Shown: positions 1 to 10,652 of the stretch, piece after piece
Layout: the number at the start of each line of letters is the position of its first letter
Position numbering within the stretch: the stretch's first letter is position 1
Assembly (NCBI RefSeq): GCF_035046485.1
Contig: NC_085138.1
Coordinates: 20,279,440-20,343,439 of the forward strand
Length of the DNA stretch: 64,000 nucleotides
Reading direction: 5' to 3'
DNA from: Aedes albopictus
Lineage: Eukaryota; Arthropoda; Insecta; Diptera; Culicidae
Position numbers and translations under genes: made by a program
The notes under the pieces: generated by a model
What the model was told of the DNA's origin: nothing
The model's input: only the letters and a program-made list of their open reading frames with translations
Database searches by the model: none

Positions 1-305
1 GGGACACTTCAGGGTTCGGTCGGAATCTCGGGACGTACCTGCCGGAGAGAGGTACCAAATGTCAGCAACAGGGGACACTTCAGGGTTCGGTCGGAATCTC
101 GGGACGTACCTGCCGGAGAGAGGGACCAAATGTCAGCAACAGGGGACACTTCAGGGTTCGGTCGGAATCTCGGGACGTACCTTCCGGGAGACCGTATCCG
201 GTATCAGCAACTAGGAACTTCCTTCAGAGAGGCGGATCGTACCAGATGCCAGCGATCGGGGACTTCTTTCCGGGAGACGGACCGTACCGGATGCCAACAA
301 CCAGA
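1..305. repeat. 71-bp tandem repeat with degenerate shorter units
   Basis: The segment beginning GGGACACTTCAGGGTTCGG recurs at positions 1, 72 and 143, a period of 71 bp with almost no differences. From about 185 it decays into shorter units sharing TTCCGGGAGAC, CCGGAT and GCCAGCA. The short open frame across it is explained by the repeat and I do not call a gene. It may be a satellite or a repeated 5' UTR of a retroelement cut by the window start. Confidence 0.85.
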
Positions 306-557
306 TTACGTCGCTGCGGTATTTCTCTTGCGGATTTCAGGGGTCAGGTTCAGTTCGGAAGTCTTGACTTGGGAGGACTAATTTCGGGACAGTAGGTTTG
401 AGTTTTTTTCAGGTTTGGAGGTTTGAGTTTTTGGTTTAATTGCTTCTGCTTCGCTTGAAAGTTTTTGAAGTAATGACAGATTTTTTTTTTCTTCAATGCA
501 TAGCCACCTATGACCGTTTCATGGTCGTCACCATGACCTCGTTGCTATCGGTAACAG

Positions 558-2003
558 GAACGGTCCAATCAAAGTTAGGCCATCTCCAAAGGATGTGCTT
601 AATGGCGATGTCTGGAGCGTTCTCTTCAACTCCTACGGCAGCGCTCGAAGTGCTCTTTGACGTTGCCCCTCTACACATTCATCTCAAACAAGAAGCCCTT
701 TCTTGCACTTACTGGTTACGGGTACTCGGTCTACTAGAGGAAACTCCTGTGAACCGCACATCAACACACACCTCGTTGTTTCCACTTTTGGTGAATTGGG
801 ACAAAGTTGTACTTGCTCCAAGTGATCTTACAATTGCTTGTAATTTTCCATATAGGACATTTTTCCCGAAATTCCCTTCCCGGGAAGAGTGGACATCTGG
901 TTATCTGGAAAGAAGTATTTCAGTCGGCATCGTATGTTACACTGATGGCTCCCTTCTCGAAGGTCGAGCAGGTGCTGGTGTTTATTCTCGTGAGCTAAGG
1001 CTGTATCAGTCTTATTCACTTGGTAGACACTGCACCGTTTTTCAGGCCGAAATCTTTGCTCTTATGTGCGGAGTGCAATCAGCACTTCAGCAGCACGTAA
1101 TGGGCAAAGTAATATACTTCTGTTCAGATAGCCAGGCTGCTATTAAAGCACTTGCTTCGGCCAACTCCAGGTCGAAGATAGTTATCGCTTGTCGAACTCA
1201 AATCGAGGAGCTGAATTCAGCAAACGCTGTTCACCTTGTATGGGTACCTGGCCATTCTTCCATCGCTGGAAATGTTAGCTCGCACTGGAGCATCACATGA
1301 CTTCATTGGCCCTGAGCCAGCTATTCCGATATCGAAGTGTTGGGTAAAGCTTCAGATTCACACCTGGGCTGCTACTCAACACAGACAATACTGGAATAGT
1401 TTGAAGTCATGTCGTCAAACAAAATTGTATTGTACTGAGCCATCTCTAGGGGTGGCAAAGTATCTAACAAATCTGTCAAAGCAGAATTGCAGCATGCTGG
1501 TCAAAGCATTGACTGGCCACTGCCGGCTCAGTTATCACATGGCGAATATTCAGCAAGCTGATTCATTTGCCTGTGATAGCTGTGAATTCGATTATGGAAC
1601 TTCGTATCATTTAATATTTAACTGTCCAGTTTTTGCGCAATTGCGTTTCCGAGTACTCGGGAAACACTTATTAAGTAAAACTGACTTCAGAAACCTGAAT
1701 CTTCAGGACGTTCTGTTGTTCTTGACCCGCTGTGGTAAAGAGCTATAGGCTCTCTTTACGCTTTATGCGTTATCACAGTGCTCTTCTCAGGGCGCTTTTT
1801 GAACCCATTGTGGTACGCTTATGCGTTATTACAGTGTCCTTTTCCCTTACCTATTCCCTTACCTGTCCTTTCCCATGTCCTATCCTTTTTCCTTCCCTTC
1901 TCCGTCAGGTAAATGATGAATAGGCTCGTGTTCATGGCGATGGCACAAATTTCCCGAATGGAGGAGAACGTGCCTCTAGAGCCGACCTACTGATACCTGA
2001 TAC
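558..2003 (+). pseudogene. 5'-truncated LOA-like non-LTR retrotransposon (RNase H and 3' end)
   Basis: This is the last third of a LOA/I-group retrotransposon, nearly identical to 31170-32627 of the full-length copy in this window. It encodes the end of the reverse-transcriptase domain, an RNase H domain (YTDGSLLEG, FQAEIFALM, FCSDSQAAI, VPGHSSIAGN) and the C-terminal Cys-His region. A 14-bp deletion near 1271 removes the GAATTGGCTGATGA stretch after GHSSIAGN, so the RNase H frame shifts and the C-terminal part reads in another frame (to about 1748). The 3' UTR runs on to a short TGATACCTGATAC tail. The 5' junction at about 558 is typical truncation. It is dead as a protein. Confidence 0.85.
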
Positions 2004-2159
2004 CCATCAACATGAGCTTTTCACTTCCTACTCGAGTGCAGAGTAGCGTTGACAGGCTATGGCTTCGGCTCCTCGTGTTTTCGCTTGCTCTATCACCTTG
2101 TCTATCACGGATTTGGCGTTCTTTCGCTCCTCTGCCTTCCTTCAGGTATCATCGGTGAT

Positions 2160-2990
2160 CCACTGTTTTCTCCGGGTGTTTAACCAAATTATTAAGATGT
2201 TCTTGATGGCGCTCCATTGATCTTCAACGCTATCACGTTCCGATATATTCACAGCACGGTTCTTCAGCTCCTAGCTAAACGAAGGATCCTTTCACCACAG
2301 CGTATAGCGTATTCCAGTTGGCGTATGTTGAACAAGCGGTTGATTTTCTGTTTCTGTCGATGAGTCCTAGCAATGCGCAGTCGGTCGGATCTCACCTATT
2401 AGGAGATGATGGTTCTCGCTCATTTCTCCGAGACCATGGTGTCTCATGCCGGTGCTCAGTCATAGTTCGAGTTGTCGGAACCATCCATCGCGTTGAAGTC
2501 GTCCAGGAGGATCTTGATGTCACCTTTTGAAATCTTGTCCACGACAGCATTCAGTTGGCTGTAAAAGTTCTATTTATCTTGCATTTCGGCAGCATCGGTT
2601 TGGCGCGTAACATTGGATCATGGCAAGGTTCCGAACCCGTGTTCTGAATCTGGACACAACTATCTTCTCATTAATAGATTTACATTTCGTTCTGTCCTAG
2701 GATCTCAGCTGCATCCATCGTGATGCAGCTACCACCATAAGTATAGCTTTTTATAAGCTGCCAGAACAGACGCTGTTTGAGCCGCACCTCCTTGGTGAAC
2801 AGACGCTCGGAACGTATCTAGTTAAAGTCTAGTCTAGTTGAGGTCAGAAGGACAACAGTGCCCAGGCTGCTCTACCAAATAAGCACACAACTCTTAGCTG
2901 GTGGCCTTTGTCATCAGTTGATCCGTGGAAGCATGACGTGGGAACTTGTGAGGACCAGAAGCTATGTTCAGAGTGTCTACCTACTACCTG
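2160..2990 (-). pseudogene. antisense RTE-like retrotransposon fragment (endonuclease region)
   Basis: The stretch shares extended similarity with 6370-7130 (the GGCGCTCCATTGATCTT block followed by CGATATATTCACAGCACGGTTC). In the minus-strand reading of that related copy an APE-type endonuclease segment with a GDxNA motif is visible. The end at 2750-2990 is also repeated at 8905-9065. All frames carry stops, so this is a degenerate 5' fragment of an RTE-clade element. Assignment to the clade is by motif only. Confidence 0.55.
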
Positions 2991-3189
2991 GAAAAACCGG
3001 GAATCCTCAGGGCATTTTATTTAAAAGAGAAAAACCTGGAATATTCAGGAAATATTGTGAATACGCGGGAAATTTTGCATCGATAAAAAAAAATAAAACA
3101 TTGGGTCGTATGAATAAAATGTAACGAATTTTATTACTTGTGGATCTACTCAGAGTAAATATGAATAAAAAAAAATATCATTCTATATT

Positions 3190-3420
3190 TGTTTGGAGCA
3201 GGGAATGGCTCCTGGAAGTTCTTTGGAAACGCCTCTAGAAAATCCTCCCAGGATTTTTTACAAGATTCCTTCCGTATTTTTTCACATCATTTGTCTTGGT
3301 ATTCCTTTTTGAATTCCTACCGAAGAATTTTCCGGATTCCTTACAGCATTTTTCCAAGATTCGAAGATTTTTTTCGGGATTCTTCCATGAGAATGTGCGG
3401 CCTCTGGCCGAAGATGGTGT
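3190..3420. repeat. degenerate 15-bp-type minisatellite
   Basis: Short block of loosely repeated GGATTTTT and GGATTCCTT units resembling the long array at 61.4-64 kb. It is separated from the next block (3930-4960) by the 383-bp palindrome. No gene is supported. Confidence 0.55.
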
Positions 3421-3462
3421 AGGGTAAGTGTACCAATTATGGCTGTAGTACCAAATATTCCA

Positions 3463-3845
3463 TCAGACTCTAGTTTAATTTAAAAACACTTCACTAATAC
3501 TTCACTTTTGCAAAAGAAAATAAAAAATGAATAACTCTTTTAAAGAAAACTAGAAAGGACGAGCAAATTCCTTTTAATTCTACTACTGTGCTTATCTTCG
3601 GACAGATAGGCCTATTTCGTCTGTGACTTACAGACTTCTTCAGTGTCAAGTCGAGCACTTGACACTGAAGAAGTCTGTAAGTCACAGACGAAATAGGCCT
3701 ATCTGTCCGAAGATAAGCACAGTAGTAGAATTAAAAGGAATTTGCTCGTCCTTTCTAGTTTTCTTTAAAAGAGTTATTCATTTTTTATTTTCTTTTGCAA
3801 AAGTGAAGTATTAGTGAAGTGTTTTTAAATTAAACTAGAGTCTGA
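3463..3845. repeat. near-perfect 383-bp palindrome (189-bp arms, 5-bp loop)
   Basis: The sequence is its own reverse complement around a five-base centre CGAGC at 3652-3656. Arms begin TCAGACTCTAGTTTAATTT and end in the mirror image, with practically no mismatch by eye, so both strands hold an identical 63-codon open frame. The shape matches a fold-back MITE. The outer flanks (TACCAAATATTC on the left, GACCAAATATTCGCCATAG on the right) are partly similar and could mark a larger element. Confidence 0.9.
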
Positions 3846-3929
3846 AGTAACAAGTTCTACTAAAAGCTCTAAAGTAATAGTAAAGTGACCAAATATTCGC
3901 CATAGTAGATTTTTCACTCTTGTCTTTTT

Positions 3930-4960
3930 TTAACGATCTTCATACTTACATACAGAATTTTTCTTGAGGATTTTCCAGTATTGCTCCTAGAGTTTCCGTG
4001 GGTTTCTACCAGGATTCACCCCGATATCTTCACAGGAGTTTCTCTCTAGATATACCGCAGATGTTGTCGCGAAATTTATGTTAGAGTTTTTCCCGGGATT
4101 CCTGGGATTTATTCTAGAGTTTCTCTTTGGATTTCTACAGAAGTTTCAGCTGGTATAATTCCCAAAGGTTCTCGCGGGAAATCTTTTGATATTTTTTATG
4201 GAGTTTTTCCCCAGGACTTCTCTCAGAAAATTTCTTCCAGTGTTGATCTTGGGATGTCTCTCAAAGTTTTTACAGAATTTATCTTAAGATTTTTCGGAGA
4301 GTCTTCTGGGATCTGCGGGAGCTTCTGCTGATTTTTCTCATGAAGTTCGTCCCGTGATTTTGATTCGGATACTTTCAAGGCTTTTGTAGTTGATTATCTA
4401 ATTTCTTGCAGTGATCCTGAGATTATTTTCTTACAGATTTTCTCGGGATTATTCCCAGAGCTGTTCCCTGAATCACTACCTGAAAATATCCGGAGACTCT
4501 GGAATCTCCTTTTAGGAGTTTCTTTAAACATTGCTCCCGAAGTTCTTGCATGTTTTTTTCAAAGAGTTTTTTTTTCTCGGAATGTCTTCTGGGATAATTT
4601 ACGAGATTTCTTGTAAGAAATTCCCGGAGAATCTCGGAAAAAAGTTTTGGAACTAATCCCAGGAGGAAATATTTAGGAAATTATGGGAGGAACTCTGAAA
4701 ACCTGTAAAAGGAATTCCGGAAGAAACTCCGTACAAAATCCACGAGAAATATCTGAAAACTGTCTCTGGAAGAACTTCTGCAAACATCCCTACAGAAACT
4801 GTTGGAAAACTATCCCGAACCCACTTGAGAAATTTTGGAAAGATCTCCGGAAGGAATCCAGAGAGAAACTCTGGAAGAAAGTCCAGGTGGTACTCTAGCA
4901 GAGACCCCGAGAAAAATCTCGAAAAACCTGAAATCGTGAAAAATCTCGGAAGGAGCTATT
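3930..4960. repeat. degenerate 15-bp-type minisatellite
   Basis: About 1 kb of diverged GGGATTCCTGGGATTT, GGAGTTTCT and AGGAATTCCGGAAGAA-like units. The strand composition flips part way: TTCC/TTTCT-rich first, GGAA/GAAA-rich after about 4600. Same repeat class as 25.6-26.6, 58.9-59.5 and 61.4-64 kb. No gene seen. Confidence 0.6.
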
Positions 4961-5239
4961 TACGTAAAAACCTCTGGATATATTAGTAGGGAAAACAGAA
5001 GAAAGCCAGAAAAGACAAACATTTAAAATTTCCCCCTGGGTTCTGGAAAACCCTGGAAAACTCAGGGAATTTTATTTTGTCTTATGAGTAGGCAGTGCAT
5101 GCAAAACTCAGACATCGTTACTAAACCGAAGCAGGGAATGCAGCCATGCATCTTCAAAACATACTCCCGTCAAGATCTATCGAGAGAGATCGAGAGGAAG
5201 CCTCGCGAAGTGTAGTACGAGAAGCAGCCGGAGTACAGC

Positions 5240-5420
5240 AACTTACACATTTTTGGAACCACCGCCATCGTGCATGTTCCGGCCGAAAGACGGGAGGAAG
5301 CTTGATTCAAAGAAAAGGAAGCTGACGTTCGTCGTTGGCTACACCCACAAAGGGTTTCGGTTCATCGACCCGGACACCGACAAGAAGCTATTTTACGAGA
5401 CATTCCACCGGTGGGCCGCT
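5240..5420 (+). pseudogene. Ty1/copia integrase C-terminal fragment
   Basis: The translation contains KLDSKKRKLTFVVGYTHKGF followed by RFIDPDTDKKLFYETF, the pattern of the conserved segment after the copia integrase core (KLD-K-FVGY-GYR--DP). No other part of the polyprotein is contiguous; a separate sequence with inverted ends occupies about 5429-5700. It is a short relic. Confidence 0.7.
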
Positions 5421-5428
5421 CATTGTTA

Positions 5429-5700
5429 TTGTTTACATTTGATGTTTTTGTTTTTGCGAAAAGTAGCATAACATGTGATGAGCGCCAAACAGATTTTTGC
5501 TGGCAGAGATGTTTCGGTTTCTAATGTGGCATGAATCAATCCCCCGAGCTGCATGATGTCACTAGCAGATGGAAAAGCATCCCCACGGTCTACGGATATT
5601 AGTTCTAGTGGGTGGATTGACGCATTTTTGCAGATGAATGAACCCTGTTTATTGGATGGGCCTGTATCACATGTTATGCTAGCGAAAATGTAAATAAATC
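5429..5700. mobile_element. putative MITE with imperfect inverted ends
   Basis: GTTTACATTT...CGAAAAGTAGCATAACATGTGAT on the left is mirrored by ATCACATGTTATGCTAGCGAAAATGTAAAT on the right, about 270 bp apart, and the unit interrupts the copia remnant. No clear target duplication was found. Confidence 0.5.
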
Positions 5701-5764
5701 GGTTGGGCTTCAAAGCAGATAAACATTGAAAAAACAGCTGATTTGAAACGTCTCATAAAATGCC

Positions 5765-5870
5765 TTAGTGATCAGTCCTGATTACTGTATCAAATTTTAA
5801 CCATCGCGCAACAATAATGGCAATGTCGCAACCACCCAATGCGACATAGCTTTGTCCCAAATTTGAACAG
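5765..5870. repeat. dispersed repeat shared in inverted orientation with 27.76-27.87 kb
   Basis: The stretch AACCATCGCGCAACAATAAT...TGTCGCAACC...ATGCGACATA...TTGTCCCAA is the reverse complement of a segment at about 27765-27870, with small differences. In both places it lies next to copia debris. It holds internal inverted copies of TGTCGCAA, so a small MITE is likely. Confidence 0.6.
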
Positions 5871-6174
5871 AATAGGATAAATATCGTACACCGCACGAGA
5901 TTAGAGATTTTAAGTCTTTAGATGGAAGTTTTTACGATACATCGAATGAAGACGAAGCTGATACTTGCTGGTAGCTGGTAGTCATGGAGGAAATGCGCCA
6001 GCGCGTCGGCTGTCGATGCGTATCAAGAGAGGAGTATTGCCACAACGATACCGAGAGACCACTGGTATGGTGTGAAAGCTAACTAACGAAAAGCTTACTA
6101 AGGACTTGGAGCAGAGTTTAGGAAGGCAGCTCTGGACGATGAGATGACGTCGCGTCGTTGCAAGACAATGGCAC

Positions 6175-6360
6175 ATGGCTGCTGACGGATTTACCGCCGG
6201 GATGCCAGGCGGTTGGCTAGACAAAGATGGAACTGTGGCAAGATATAATGCTCATCTCGTCGCTCAAGAATACATAAAAAAGTTCGGGACGACTAAGACA
6301 AAGTCACACGAAGTCTTTGCTCCTGCGGTTCGGTTGCCAGTCAACGAGGAATGGTCGTGA
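6175..6360 (+). pseudogene. Ty1/copia reverse-transcriptase N-terminal fragment
   Basis: The reading WLDKDGTVARYNAHLVAQEY...KKFGTTKTKSHEVFAPAVRL matches the start of the copia RT domain (K-G-RYKARLVA-GF-Q--G-DY-E-FAPV-R). One short open frame remains and then stops. It fits the integrase fragment at 5240-5420 as another part of the same decayed element. Confidence 0.7.
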
Positions 6361-6369
6361 AGCATGCAA

Positions 6370-7130
6370 ATGTGATGAAGGTATTCTTAATGGCGCTCCA
6401 TTGATCTTTAACGCCGCCACCTTCCGGTATATTCGCAGCACGGTTCTCCAGCTCCTAAACGAAGGATCTTTTCACTACAGGGTTTCTCAGTCAGCTTGTG
6501 TTTAACCCAGGGGATCCGCAAGCGGCAAGGTAGGCCTAATTCTCATCTTTTGCGAGTGTGTTAGTGTCGACTGGCAACGCGACCTGGAGCCTGGTCGAAT
6601 CCTGCTTGGAAATCGGTTTGTGTGGCCGATGGGGATGGCCCGCGAAATCGCATTGTGTTGTTTGGGAAGGCCCGCTCGATGCATGTTAGGTAGGCGTAGT
6701 TTGTTCGAGTTTGACGTGCCTACACCCTCCCTGGTTGAACCGGCGCCCGATTTTCTGCTCCTGTCGATGGATCTTAGTAATGCGCACTGCGGAGTCGGAT
6801 CTCGTCTATTATTCCTCCAAGACCACGGTACGCCCATGGAACGCGTTGCAGTCGCCCATGAGGATCCTGAAGTCACCTTTTGGAATCTTATCCACGACAG
6901 AATTCAGTTGGCGCGTAACATTGGATCATGGAAAGGACAACCAACTTCATGATGAGGAGCAGCGTGTTCACGAGTATAGCAAAATTTGCCCCAATGCCTA
7001 TCTTTGTTTCTTACAATTCGGCGAACGAACTTCGCTCTGTCCTAGGAAATCAAGGTTAGAAGTTCTTTCATTTTCGATTTCAGGAGCAGTAGGTTGTTGG
7101 CGTGAGGTCCCCTATCCATCGTGATGCAGG
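6370..7130 (-). pseudogene. antisense RTE-like endonuclease fragment
   Basis: On the minus strand around 6790-6910 the reading includes VVDKIPKGDFRILMGDCNA, the APE-type endonuclease motif of RTE-clade retrotransposons. The copy is homologous to 2160-2720 but not identical, so they are separate old insertions. Frames are interrupted throughout. Confidence 0.65.
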
Positions 7131-7369
7131 TCGGGTATTTCCATCATTGCGACCAATTTTTTGATCCATTTTGAGCGATGACTTTAGGAATTATTCCAGA
7201 GTTTTTTTTAGAAAACGTTTTAAAAGTTCTTTGAAAAGTTTGTACTGGGGTTACTTTGGAAATTTTTCAAAGGATTTCACCAAAAATTCCCACAGCAAAT
7301 TTCAATTTCTCCAGAAATTCCACTAGGAATTCCTCCTTAAGCTTCTCAAAGAATTGTGTTAGAAATTGA

Positions 7370-7430
7370 TTAATTGATTTGTCTTTATTAAAGAGACTTT
7401 CAGCCCTTGGCTGGTTCGTCTCTTTGTGTT
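7370..7430. repeat. short dispersed repeat (GAGACTTTCAGCC)
   Basis: AAGAGACTTTCAGCCCTTGG is followed by CTGGTTCGTCTCTTTG; a related copy sits at about 25980-26020 inside another minisatellite. GAGAC and GTCTC give it weak inverted ends. Class unknown. Confidence 0.4.
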
Positions 7431-7778
7431 AGAAAGTTGTGCACGAGTTTCTGCAGAAATTCCTCCTGGTATTTCTTTAGAAAATTAAATTTTTTTCTGG
7501 AGTTTTCTAGATTTTTTTTCCGAAAAATCCTTTGGAAAGTGCATTAAGCATTGTTGCAAATGATCTTCCAAGCAGGGATTGGCGGCATGCACCGTGCGGT
7601 GCGAAAAAAGCGTGTGCTTCACACAATCGCAAGTGCTCGTCTCCCGTTTTGCCGAGAGACAAGAGACGTATGAGTGAGAGCTTTCGTAATTGTGCGAGAG
7701 ACAATCGCAACACTAGCTCTACGGCGCAGGGAGTAATGCACGGTGCTTGGGACTGCGCTTGTCTCCAAACAGAAAAAA

Positions 7779-7948
7779 TCAATTAATAAATAGAGCTTGC
7801 TGACGTTTATTCACCTCTCTCTTTCAAGCTTGCAGGCGGGATAGGATTTGTTTTCATCGGGAAACCTTTCCTGATGACAACAAATCCTATTCCGCTTGCA
7901 TGTTTGAAAGAGAAAGGTGAATAAACGTCAGCAAGCTCTATTAATTGA
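7779..7948. mobile_element. 170-bp hairpin MITE
   Basis: The ends TCAATTAATAAATAGAGCTT and AAGCTCTATTAATTGA are inverted copies, and similarity continues through GACGTTTATTCACC, AGGATTTGTT to a short loop near 7862. It can fold into one long imperfect hairpin. No coding potential. Confidence 0.8.
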
Positions 7949-8289
7949 TGAGATTGTGTTTTCGGCAAAGTTGTTAAGCTTGTCAAAGGTTGACAAGTGA
8001 TGGGTCGTTTGATTCGAAATTTTCCCAATCATGCGTAGTATCAAGCCAAGGGCAAAGCACGGAGACAGGCTCCGAGAGAGTGCATACGACAGAGCGTGAG
8101 AGACAGGAGAGCTCCAGCGCGCGGCAAAGTAAGCGAGCAACACACAACCGACTGCGCGTACTCGTCTCCTTCTAGTTTGTTGTGCTGTCTCGTAGCAGAG
8201 TGTGCGGCACGCAAAGAGTTTTGAGTCGCACCCTATCCCTGGCTGCCACCTTAGGTATTGCTGCCGATGGAGGAACATTTCATATTCAG

Positions 8290-9065
8290 CAGCTGGATGC
8301 CAGAACAGACGCTGTTTGAGCCTCCTTGCAGAGCTGCGAAGTGTCAGTATCAACCGATATTTAAAGATGAAATTGAGATAGGTAACCACTCATTTTTCCA
8401 TTTACCATCGGAATATCAATGTAGCCTCTGATCATTCAATTGACATCAGCTCCAGCCTCAGTCAAGGCACATATCATTCAATTGAGCCCCAGCTAGGAAG
8501 CATAAATGTGTGGTGTTGTAGGTTCGAAGCTTTTACCATAATTGATGCCGTCAAACCCGACATCAACCTATCATTCACCTATTTTTATTTTGGCCACCAA
8601 ACCCAACATAGACCCAATAGTTGATCGATGTTGGTCAAACAGTGGCCCAACATTCGATAAAAATTGACCCGACTTTGACCCGACATTCGACATTTTTTCA
8701 GTCTGGCGGAATTTTTCGGGGTTTTCCGTGTTTCGTGCCAAGCTACTCATTCGAGTGGCGATTTATTCAATTGACAAGGATTCGCTTCTCATTTGATAGG
8801 TGCTCTGATTGAATGAAATCGTTTTGAACATAACTAGAAGGAAAAATGACTGAACAGATTGGTTGGTTAGTGTTCAAATGACTGAATTGAATTTTTGCAA
8901 CACTGCTCCTTGGTGAACAGACGGTAGGGACGTACCTCTGCAATCTAGTTGAAGTCAGAAGAATAACAGTGCTCAGGCTGCACAACTCTTAAATGGCGGT
9001 CTTTGCAATCGGTTGACCCATGGAAGCCTGAGGTGGGAACTTGTGAGGACCAGAGCTATGTTAGA
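8290..9065. other. unassigned stretch bounded by two pieces of one dispersed repeat
   Basis: CCAGAACAGACGCTGTTTGAG at about 8300 and CTCCTTGGTGAACAGACG to GAGGACCAGAGCTATGTT at 8905-9065 correspond to one continuous sequence at 2760-2990. About 570 bp lies between the two pieces here. It includes short repeats of GACCCGACTTTGACCCGAC type and a TTCAATTGA motif. I recognise no gene in it. Confidence 0.5.
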
Positions 9066-9159
9066 CGCTTCTTCTATATTGTCGACTCATAATTCTGCAG
9101 CCCCCAAACATAGATTGTAAGCTTGAATTGTCTAAAGGATACTAGTATTGAATCATCTC

Positions 9160-9900
9160 ATCCTGAATCATGTCAGGGATTATGATTGTAGATCTGATTA
9201 GGTACATATTCTACTTCCTAATCTGGGGGTGGGCGACACTAGTTTTCCCAGGTCGAAATATGCCAAATAAGCCGAAAAGAGACGAAAAAAACAATAAACC
9301 ACGCAAAAGCTTGGGTGTCTTTTCAGTGGATATACCGATTTTTTGTGGGATAGTAATTCCGACTATTTTGGATTGTGAAAACTTGTGTCGTGCTCGTCCC
9401 CCTGTTCCTAATCTTGTTAGGTATTCTAGTTCTGAATCCTGGGAGATATTCCAGCCCTGAATCCTGGCAGAGTCTCTAGTTCTGAATCCTGTCACGAATT
9501 CTAGTTCTTCATCTTTCTAAGGATTACTTATCCTGTGAGGTATTGTCGTTTTCAATCAAGTCAGTGATTCTAGTCCTAAATTCTGTTAAAAATGCTAGTC
9601 CACTGCAAGTCAGGGATTCTAGTCCCCATTGCTTTCAAGGTCTCCAGTACCGATTTCTGTCCAGGGTTTCTCATGCTGAATCCAGCCAAGGATCCAGACA
9701 TACGGTAGTCTTGTGTCCTATCAATAATTCTAGTACTGAAGTACAGGGGTTTAGTATTGAATCCTGTCAGATATTCTAACCCTGAATTTGCAGTCCTCAC
9801 TTCGATCAGGTATTATGGTCTTGAATCCTGTCATAGAATCTAGCCCTGACTCCTTTCAGGGATTCTAGCCTTGGGCTCTGTCAGGGATTGTTGTCTTAAC
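9160..9900. repeat. 25-bp minisatellite, first block
   Basis: Units of the form GAATCCTGTCACGAATTCTAGTTCT recur every 25 bp (clear from about 9430 to 9510) and become more diverged on both sides. The same unit returns at 10385-10570, so the array has been split by an insertion of roughly 480 bp. Confidence 0.75.
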
Positions 9901-10080
9901 CCTCGACCTCTTAACCTCTTAACGTAGACCCCGACGATGAAACCGAGCATAAGAAACGTGTTCGAGACCAGCGGGGTTGCGGCAGCGAAGGCGAAACAAT
10001 CCGGCTCCAAGGGGTTAAATATTGGTAAGATTTAAAACAACACAAATGTTGTTGTTTTTCGGATATCCAACCGAAATGGT

Positions 10081-10383
10081 ATGTTAGGCATACGTAATGC
10101 CTGATGTACATAGGCACAATATGTGTTGAAAAATTGACAAATTGAGTGGGAAATTGGCGAAAAAATCCACGGCGTTGAATTCAGGTTGGCTTTCTACTTC
10201 ACAGAATTGTTACTTGTTCTGAAGTGGAGTTGGTTAACGCACCCTGTCTAGCGAACTTGGAAAGACGTGGGTTCAAACCCCACCAGAACTACGTGGATTT
10301 TTTTTTCACTATTTTTCCACTCTATTTATCCATTTTTTCTACACATATTGTACCTACGAACTTCAGGCATTATGTTTGTCTAA
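10081..10383. mobile_element. MITE with a tRNA-like core
   Basis: About 80-bp imperfect inverted ends (ATGTTAGGCATACGTAATGC on the left; GCATTATGTTTGTCTAAGA on the right) share further matches such as ACAATATGTGT and GAGTGG. Between them lies a tRNA-like unit. A further copy of the end sequence occurs near 47230-47290. The element splits a 25-bp minisatellite, which supports mobility. Confidence 0.75.
10216..10289 (+). tRNA. tRNA-like pseudogene / Pol III unit inside a MITE
   Basis: The T-arm GTGGG-TTCAAAC-CCCAC is perfect and doubles as a B box. GGAGTTGGTTAACGC resembles an A box and D-arm, with GTG/CAC closing the arm. GTTCTG at the start pairs with CAGAAC at the end as an acceptor stem. 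A run of nine T residues at 10298-10306 is a good Pol III terminator. The anticodon arm (around CTGTCTAGCGAACTTGG) does not form a clean 5-bp stem, so this is more likely a tRNA-derived unit or pseudogene than a working tRNA, and I assign no amino acid. Confidence 0.55.
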
Positions 10384-10384
10384 G

Positions 10385-10570
10385 ATTTTTAGGTCTTAAT
10401 TCTATCAAGAAATCCAATCTTAAATCTTGTTAGGTAATCAAGGATCAGATCCTGTCAGATGTTATCGTTCCAAATCGTGTGAGATATAATATTCCCGAGT
10501 TCTGTCAGAGTTTCTAGTCGTGAATTCTGTCAGGTATTTTCGTCTTAAATTCGATCAGAGATTATACTCC
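10385..10570. repeat. 25-bp minisatellite, second block
   Basis: Continuation of the 9160-9900 array after the interruption: AATCTTGTTAGGTAATCA, GATCAGATCCTGTCAGAT and TTCTAGTCGTGAATTCTGTC units at roughly 25-bp spacing. Confidence 0.6.
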
Positions 10571-10652
10571 ATTTTCAGTTTTGAATCACATGAAAGAATC
10601 AGGTGCTGAGTTAAAATATTGACGGATTTCACTAACTATGTATTCTATAAAG

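Noticed and set aside
1..305. CRISPR-like array at the window start
   Set aside because: Copies are contiguous 71-bp tandem repeats without variable spacers, and the DNA is clearly animal.
3494..3814. Two identical 63-residue proteins on opposite strands
   Set aside because: A direct consequence of the 383-bp palindrome, not two genes.
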